Assembly: GCA_964616985.1 (NCBI GenBank)
Contig: CAZTVF010000149.1
Coordinates: forward strand, 1 to 11,008
Direction: 5' to 3'
Origin: CAZTVF01 sp964616985
GTDB taxonomy: Bacteria > Planctomycetota > Phycisphaerae > SM23-33
Length of the DNA stretch: 11,008 nucleotides
Part shown: piece after piece, positions 7,251 to 11,008 of the stretch
Position numbering within the stretch: position 1 is the first letter of the stretch
How the letters are laid out: each line of letters starts with the position of its first letter
Translations under genes and position numbers: made by a program
The notes under the pieces: generated by a model
Told to the model about the DNA's origin: nothing
Database searches by the model: none
The model's input: the letters and a program-made list of their open reading frames with translations, nothing else

Positions 7251-8441
7251 TCAGAACCATGCGCCCACGTCGGTGGTTAGGAACTCCTCCAGGGGGATAC
7301 CCTGGCCTCCGACAAGCAGCTTTTTGTGAACCTTGCACTGCTTGGAGAACGCCTCGATTCCCGGCACGGACGCCTTGTGGCGGGTGCTCTTGACCTCGAC
7401 AGCAATGATCTTGCTGCCCTTGGCCAGGACGAAGTCCACCTCTTTGTTGACGTCTCGCCAATACAACACATCCAATCCAGAGATCCTGGCTGAGTTGACC
7501 AGGTGCGCCCCGACCGCCGACTCGACCAGCCTGCCCCAGTACTCGGGATCTTGCCTGGCTTCCTTGAACCCCACGTTATCCATTGCGGTGAGCAAGGCGT
7601 TGTTGTGCACCTGGAACTTCGGGCTGGACGCTCTCTGGCGAACCTTCTGGCCGGCGTATTTCTGAAGGCCCTCCAGTAGGCCGCATCCGCGGAGCATTTC
7701 CAGGTAATGGGCCAAGGTTGCAGTGTTGCCTCGATCCTGGAGCTGGCCGATGATCTTGTTCAGTGAAAGGATCTGTCCGGAGTACTGGCAGCCAAGCTCG
7801 AAGAGACGCTTGAGTAAGGCTGGATTGTCCACCCGTCGCATCTCCAGGATGTCCTTGGAGATGGTCGTTTCCACCAGCGAGTGCAGGATGTACTGCCGCC
7901 AGCGCTGGGCGTCTTGAAACAGCGGGGCCGCCCCGGGGTAGCCGCCGTAGTACACGTACTGTTCGAGGCCCAAACCGAAGGCATCTTTCATCTCCACCAA
8001 CGACCAGTGCGGAATGGGAATCACCTCGAATCGGCCAGCCAGGCTCTCCGAGAGTCCTCGGTGAACCAGCAATGGGGCCGATCCAAGAACCACCACACGC
8101 AACGGCAGTCGATGGGCCGAGTCCTGGTCCCACAGGAACTTGACGATGTCGGACCAGCCGGCGACTTTCTGAACTTCGTCCAGAACCAGCACGGCTGCCG
8201 GCGCGTGGCCGGGGCCACTCACCAGCCGCCGCGCGGCATCCCATTGCTGCTCAACCCAGAGGCGATCCTTCGTCACCGGCTCGTCGGCCGAGGCATAGTG
8301 AGAAGGAGTACTTAGGCCTTCCAGGACCTGTTGGACGAGCGTTGTCTTGCCCACTTGGCGTGGGCCGGCCAGAACCTGGATGAACCGGCGGGGCTCACCC
8401 AGACGTTCCAGGAGGATTTGATAAGCGGGTCTCCTGTACAT
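7251..8441 (-). CDS. AAA_14 ATPase with C-terminal DUF4143 nuclease-like domain
   Basis: A 396-residue protein of the widespread two-domain AAA_14/DUF4143 ATPase family. Walker A is GPRQVGKTT (26-34), Walker B VLVLDEVQK (84-92), and the sensor-like segment is VVLGSAPLL (117-125). GRFEVIPIPHWSLVEM (136-151) and YVYYGGYPG (162-170) are family landmarks. The C-terminal domain carries a PD-(D/E)xK-like core: EVDFVLAKGSKIIAVEVKST, with the acids at about 334-336 and EVK at 349-351. The cellular role of this family is poorly defined; copies cluster in accessory DNA. The start at 8441 is chosen because AAAGGA lies 7-8 bases upstream, while the in-frame ATG at 8459 has no ribosome binding site. It is a single-gene unit with its own promoter and terminator. 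Confidence 0.9.
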   Translation of the reverse strand: MYRRPAYQILLERLGEPRRFIQVLAGPRQVGKTTLVQQVLEGLSTPSHYASADEPVTKDRLWVEQQWDAARRLVSGPGHAPAAVLVLDEVQKVAGWSDIVKFLWDQDSAHRLPLRVVVLGSAPLLVHRGLSESLAGRFEVIPIPHWSLVEMKDAFGLGLEQYVYYGGYPGAAPLFQDAQRWRQYILHSLVETTISKDILEMRRVDNPALLKRLFELGCQYSGQILSLNKIIGQLQDRGNTATLAHYLEMLRGCGLLEGLQKYAGQKVRQRASSPKFQVHNNALLTAMDNVGFKEARQDPEYWGRLVESAVGAHLVNSARISGLDVLYWRDVNKEVDFVLAKGSKIIAVEVKSTRHKASVPGIEAFSKQCKVHKKLLVGGQGIPLEEFLTTDVGAWF

Positions 8442-8488
8442 GGTCGCATCCTTTGTCATACGGGGGCTTTTGGGTTTACGAGCGATTC

Positions 8489-8504
8489 CTCGTAATTCTA
8501 CGAG
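8489..8504. promoter_or_regulatory. TACGAG palindrome overlapping the ATPase -10 element
   Basis: CTCGTA-ATTC-TACGAG is a perfect inverted repeat covering the -10 hexamer. A third half-site, TACGAG at 8477-8482, lies downstream and makes a second inverted repeat with the 8489-8494 half. This placement is typical of a repressor operator, but no regulator is visible nearby. Confidence 0.45.
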
Positions 8505-8523
8505 ACAGTATTCATCTCGTCAA
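8495..8523 (-). promoter_or_regulatory. Sigma-70-type promoter of the AAA_14/DUF4143 gene
   Basis: On the minus strand, TTGACG (8523-8518) and TAGAAT (8500-8495) are separated by exactly 17 bases, each one mismatch from consensus. Transcription would start near 8488, giving a leader of about 47 bases before the ATG at 8441. Confidence 0.7.
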
Positions 8524-8691
8524 GACCCAAAGCTGTTGTGCCTACCGAAGACCTCGTTCTGTCTGATACCACAGCACTTACGATCGTTGTCAGGAGCGAA
8601 CTCTCGACAGGTTGCGGCCTCGATACCGCTAGGAGGAGCACACGAAACCGGCATCTTGCGGATGATTCTGGCGATCATTCACGGTCAGGAC

Positions 8692-8722
8692 AAGCTCGTC
8701 GGGTTGTGTACCCGACGAGCTT
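8692..8722. terminator. 12-bp perfect hairpin, probable transcript 3' end
   Basis: AAGCTCGTCGGG (8692-8703) pairs perfectly with CCCGACGAGCTT (8711-8722) around a 7-base loop. It lies 42 bases past the stop of the minus-strand fragment at 8765, where a terminator would be expected. Neither side has a real T-tract, so it may be a non-canonical terminator or mRNA-stabilising structure. It could equally be a protein-binding palindrome. Confidence 0.45.
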
Positions 8723-8764
8723 TGGGGCCTGCGCGCCGATGCTGTTCCTGGCGCACCGTGTCGC

Positions 8765-8953
8765 TCAGCGACGTTCGTTGAGGTTCAGGTAGCACAAGTG
8801 CGGGCTTGGCATCCGATGCGGGCGGATGACGATCCCTTCCGTGACCAGTTCGCCCAACACGCTCTCGACGATCTCCGGCCGCTGGAATTGCGGGTATTCT
8901 TGGGGGCGGCTCTCGGCGAGAGTCCACAGCCGCCAGCCGTCGAACCCGTCACA
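8765..8953 (-). pseudogene. Orphan C-terminal gene fragment, unrecognised family
   Basis: About 62 residues ending at a TGA look like authentic protein: GFDGWRLWTLAESRPQEYPQ, then FQRPEIVESVLGELVTEG, then IVIRPHRMPSPHLCYLNLNE. The pattern suggests a small winged-helix-like or helical C-terminal module. The frame stays open to 9109, but upstream of about 8953 it becomes arginine/proline-rich and no start or ribosome binding site fits, so only the 3' end of a gene seems to survive. I do not recognise the parent family. It lies next to a type III restriction fragment on the other strand and is followed by a strong hairpin, which fits the true end of a former gene. Confidence 0.4.
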
Positions 8954-9167
8954 CCTGCCCGAGGGCATGATGCGGTTCTCTGGCCGATCTCCTCCCCGGC
9001 CAGGCCATTTTCTTGCCCTCGGGGTGCGGCGATGCCCATCGGGCGGGTTCGGCACAACGGCAGTCGTTCGATTGAAGACCCCTATTGCGGATTGGACACG
9101 ATAGGCCAATAATATCTCTCGCTGTCGCCCGTTCTTGCGGGAGTGCCGATCGCGAAGATGCGCCCGC

Positions 9168-9579
9168 CATCCTGTAGGCGACTATGTAGCGCGGAAAGAC
9201 GGCCTGGATCGCCCGGTGCCGAACATCTGCCTCAAGGTGCCCACTGGGGGCGGCAAGACACTGCTGGCCACTGTGGCGGTCGAACGCATCAACACGGAAT
9301 ATTTCAGGAAGCAGACGGGCCTTGTGCTTTGGATTGTCCCGTCGGAGGCCATCTACTCCCAGACATGGAAGGCGTTCGCCAATCGCGAGCATTGGTATCG
9401 CCAGATGCTGGAACGGGCCTCCGGGGGGCGCGTCCGGCTGCTAGAGAAGGGCGACAGCTTCACCCGGCAGGATGTGGAGCAGCAGCTTTGTGTGATGCTG
9501 ATGATGCTCCAGGCTGGCGCCGTGCGGAAGGAATCGAAGGAAGCGCGGAAGATGTTCCAGGACTACGGCCGTTGTCCCA
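9168..9579 (+). pseudogene. Type III restriction/DEAD-box helicase (Res) fragment, truncated at both ends
   Basis: About 137 residues match the N-terminal helicase domain of a type III restriction (Res) or related DEAD/DEAH subunit, which is normally about 900-1000 residues. The conserved run begins near ARKDGLDRPVPNICLKVPTG. VPTGGGKT at 9237-9260 is Walker A (motif I), VLWIVPSEAIYSQTW is motif Ia-like, and the segment ends with EARKMFQDYGR. Beyond about 9570-9585 the frame is antisense to the integrase and no longer helicase. The N-terminus is also missing: no ribosome binding site or family sequence precedes about 9168. Motif II (DExH) and all of the second RecA domain are gone, so it cannot be an active helicase. 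The partner Mod methyltransferase gene is not visible. Confidence 0.8.
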
Positions 9580-10751
9580 TCGTTGGCCCCGGTGGGCGCC
9601 GTTTTCGGCTGCTGGAACTCCACAACGTCGTGCATCTTCTCGGGGCAGAGGGCCGCGTAGTGCCGCTTGCAGATCTCGGGGGAATTGCCCATCAGCTCGG
9701 CGATCTTGTACAGCGAGGTTCCGTTCTGGGCCAGGTGGCTGCCGAAGGTGTGGCGGAAGTCCAGGCAGGACCACTCCAAGCCGGCCTCACGATTGATCTC
9801 CCGCAACTCTTGCGAGAGGCTGTCGGGATCCCACCGCAGGCCCCGCGGCGAGGGGAAGTACCACGGCCCATCTCGTTTCGGCGTGTACCGGGACAGGATC
9901 TCGAACAGGGCCAGGCTGATCGGCACGACGCGATTGCGCTTTGTCTTGGGCTGCCAGAACTCGCCATCGATGGTCTTGGCTCGAACGTAGAGGAGGCGTT
10001 TGTCCAGGTCCACGTCCGCCGGCGTCAGCCAGGTGCCCTCCTCGCGCCGCAGCCCGGCGTAGATGTACGTGGCCACCATGGCCCTCATCGTGGGCCAATC
10101 CTTCACCAGCTTCAGCTGCTCGTCGATCTGCTCCTGCGTCAGCCAGGTGATGATGGGTGCCGGCTCGGGGCGCCGTTCCACCGCCGCCACGGGATTGGGA
10201 TAGCGGCGGTCCCGCGAGACGAAGTGCCACTTCTTGATCGCGTACTCGAACATCCGGTGCAGGATCTCCCGCAGCCGGTTGGCGGTCTTCGGGGCGATCT
10301 TGTCTTCTCGGATGCGGCGTGAGATGAACGTCTCGATCATCTCTGGAGTGACGTCCTCCAGGCACTGGGCCGCAACGTGCTTCCGCTTGAAGTGGTCCTT
10401 GATCGGCCGCTCCTGGCTATCCTCGCGGAATCTGGCGTTGACGTGCGTGCCGAGTTTCATCGAAGGGCAGGCCAGCCCGAAGAAGACCCGCATCGACGAG
10501 ATGTCTGCGGAGCACGACTTGGCCGTTCGGATCGTGGACAGGAACTGGCAGAAGTCCTCCAGGAACTCCGGCAGGGGCGTCTTGGAGGGAGCGACCAGAT
10601 CGCCGCGGACCTCGTCGGCCTCGATCTGCTCCTTGAGCTTCCGGGCGACCCGCTCGCTGGTCGTCTCGAGCGAGCGGTAGACCTGCTGGCCGTTGACGTA
10701 ATATTTTACGTACCAGAATTTCGACCGGCTCCGCTTGAAAATCGTTGCCAT
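9441..10751 (-). CDS. Tyrosine recombinase/phage integrase with an abnormal C-terminal extension
   Basis: A 436-residue site-specific recombinase. Residues 1-50 form an arm-binding-like N-terminus (FKRSRSKFWYVKYYVNGQQV), about 60-180 the core-binding helical domain, and 200-375 the catalytic domain. Visible catalytic features are R235 in AGLRREE, a lysine in QPKTKRNRVVPIS (269 or 271), R333 in LDFRHTFGSHL, and the nucleophile Y365 in CKRHYAAL. At the two usual histidine positions I read L330 (HxxR box) and N356 (MGNS instead of LGHS). The native end is probably near residue 390; the last 40 or so residues are antisense to the Res fragment, so the original stop was lost at a junction near 9570-9585. 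AGGAG lies 7 bases before the ATG. The gene points away from the half-tRNA site about 150 bases upstream, as expected for its element. Confidence 0.9.
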   Translation of the reverse strand: MATIFKRSRSKFWYVKYYVNGQQVYRSLETTSERVARKLKEQIEADEVRGDLVAPSKTPLPEFLEDFCQFLSTIRTAKSCSADISSMRVFFGLACPSMKLGTHVNARFREDSQERPIKDHFKRKHVAAQCLEDVTPEMIETFISRRIREDKIAPKTANRLREILHRMFEYAIKKWHFVSRDRRYPNPVAAVERRPEPAPIITWLTQEQIDEQLKLVKDWPTMRAMVATYIYAGLRREEGTWLTPADVDLDKRLLYVRAKTIDGEFWQPKTKRNRVVPISLALFEILSRYTPKRDGPWYFPSPRGLRWDPDSLSQELREINREAGLEWSCLDFRHTFGSHLAQNGTSLYKIAELMGNSPEICKRHYAALCPEKMHDVVEFQQPKTAPTGANDGTTAVVLEHLPRFLRFLPHGASLEHHQHHTKLLLHILPGEAVALL

Positions 10752-10769
10752 GGCAACTCTCCTGGAGGA

Positions 10770-10808
10770 GGGCTCCGCAACTGGTTCGCTTGCCCTTTCG
10801 AGGAGCCC
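10770..10808. repeat. 7-bp inverted repeat in the integrase leader
   Basis: GGGCTCC (10770-10776) and GGAGCCC (10802-10808) are complementary over 25 bases, immediately upstream of the integrase ribosome binding site. In the mRNA this could form a leader hairpin near the translation start. The function is inferred only from position. Confidence 0.35.
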
Positions 10809-10820
10809 GTCCTCACTAGG

Positions 10821-10841
10821 TTAGTTGCACTTTAGTTGCAC
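10821..10841. repeat. Tandem TTAGTTGCAC direct repeats (candidate integrase arm sites)
   Basis: TTAGTTGCAC occurs at 10821-10830 and again at 10832-10841, an 11-base period equal to one helical turn. It lies between the integrase gene and the half-tRNA core, where lambda-type recombinases or their excisionases bind arm sites. Binding is inferred from spacing and position only. Confidence 0.45.
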
Positions 10842-10856
10842 CTATTTCAGGCGCAA

Positions 10857-10888
10857 CAAAAAGGTACAAGCGTAAGAGCTTGTACCTT
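10857..10888 (-). terminator. Strong intrinsic terminator downstream of the tRNA-Met 3' half
   Basis: On the minus strand, AAGGTACAAGC and GCTTGTACCTT form a perfect 11-bp stem around a 6-base loop, followed directly by a five-T run (A-tract at 10858-10862 on the plus strand). It begins 16 bases past the tRNA 3' end, so it fits a tRNA terminator carried along with the tRNA 3' half. It also insulates the integrase from read-through. Confidence 0.8.
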
Positions 10889-10903
10889 CTTGACTTCCGT
10901 CAC

Positions 10904-10945
10904 TAGCGGGGGTGGGATTTGAACCCACGACCTCCGGGTTATGAG
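10904..10945 (-). tRNA. 3' half of a tRNA-Met(CAT) gene, probable integrase attachment core
   Basis: Read on the minus strand, this has an anticodon loop CTCATAA with CAT anticodon, 3' anticodon-stem strand CCCGG, variable loop AGGTC, a perfect T-arm (GTGGG-TTCAAAT-CCCAC), 3' acceptor strand CCCCGCT and discriminator A. CCA is not encoded. The 5' half is absent: the bases that should form the other anticodon strand (10946-10950) do not pair, and no D-arm or 5' acceptor follows to the window end. Sequence identity therefore begins at the anticodon loop, a classic crossover point for tyrosine recombinases. With the integrase nearby this is best read as an att site (attR, attP or a tandem-element junction) and not a working tRNA. 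Initiator versus elongator identity is not settled. Confidence 0.8.
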
Positions 10946-10962
10946 CGACTAATAGGCCAAAA

Positions 10963-11007
10963 TCGTAAGTTTCGCTCAAACCAGGAACTTAGCGTAAGTC
11001 GTTACGC
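10963..11007. repeat. CGTAAG repeats and palindrome beyond the half-tRNA core
   Basis: CGTAAGT occurs at 10964-10970 and 10993-10999. The 8-mer AGCGTAAG at 10991-10998 also occurs at 10869-10876 on the other side of the tRNA core. GCGTAA-GTCG-TTACGC (10992-11007) is a perfect 6-bp inverted repeat. These may be arm-type recombinase sites. The region 10946-11008 holds no gene I can support. Confidence 0.35.
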
Positions 11008-11008
11008 C

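Larger units (their letters stand above)
8460..8764. other. Intergenic stretch between the ATPase and an orphan gene fragment
   Basis: It contains the ATPase promoter with its palindromes (8477-8523) and a 12-bp hairpin (8692-8722). The bases between (about 8530-8690) hold only short frames with no ribosome binding site or protein-like composition, and I see no gene there. Confidence 0.6.

Noticed and set aside
8460..11008. A CRISPR array or a complete restriction-modification system in the accessory region
   Set aside because: No regularly spaced repeats are present, and only a doubly truncated Res fragment is seen, with no methyltransferase gene.

Overview
The window looks like chromosomal DNA from a GC-rich, Shine-Dalgarno-using environmental bacterium. 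Gene content (DUF4450-type glycosidase-like protein, GH29 fucosidase, Gfo/Idh/MocA oxidoreductase, UroD-like protein, ceramidase-like start, AAA_14/DUF4143 ATPase, and an integrase style I associate with Planctomycetota) suggests Planctomycetota or a neighbouring PVC or Armatimonadota-like lineage. That assignment is inference; no rRNA or marker gene is present.

The left half (1-6973) holds two divergent gene sets around a 654-base non-coding gap. On the minus strand, reading leftwards, are a collapsed alpha-L-fucosidase (GH29) remnant, a 1057-residue DUF4450-like six-hairpin glycosidase-like protein, and the first 12 codons of a neutral/alkaline ceramidase-like protein cut by the window edge. 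On the plus strand are a Gfo/Idh/MocA oxidoreductase, a short UroD-like N-terminal fragment, and an EamA/DMT permease, packed with a 4-base gap and then an ATGA overlap. Together they read as a locus for taking up and processing sugars or glycoconjugates. Two members, the GH29 gene and the UroD-like gene, are far too short for their families but keep open frames and good ribosome binding sites.

The right half (about 7000-11008) is an accessory region. It has an AAA_14/DUF4143 ATPase with its own promoter (overlapped by TACGAG palindromes) and a terminator; an orphan C-terminal coding fragment followed by a 12-bp hairpin; a doubly truncated type III restriction helicase (Res) fragment; and a tyrosine recombinase on the opposite strand whose reading frame runs into the helicase fragment. 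The right end carries the 3' half of a tRNA-Met(CAT) gene followed by a strong terminator, while the tRNA 5' half is absent. This is the layout of an integrase attachment site. Short repeats flank it on both sides.

I did not find a clear new multi-gene defence system. The most unusual features are the internally collapsed genes, the integrase/helicase junction, the half-tRNA attachment site with repeats, and the palindromes in the two promoter regions.
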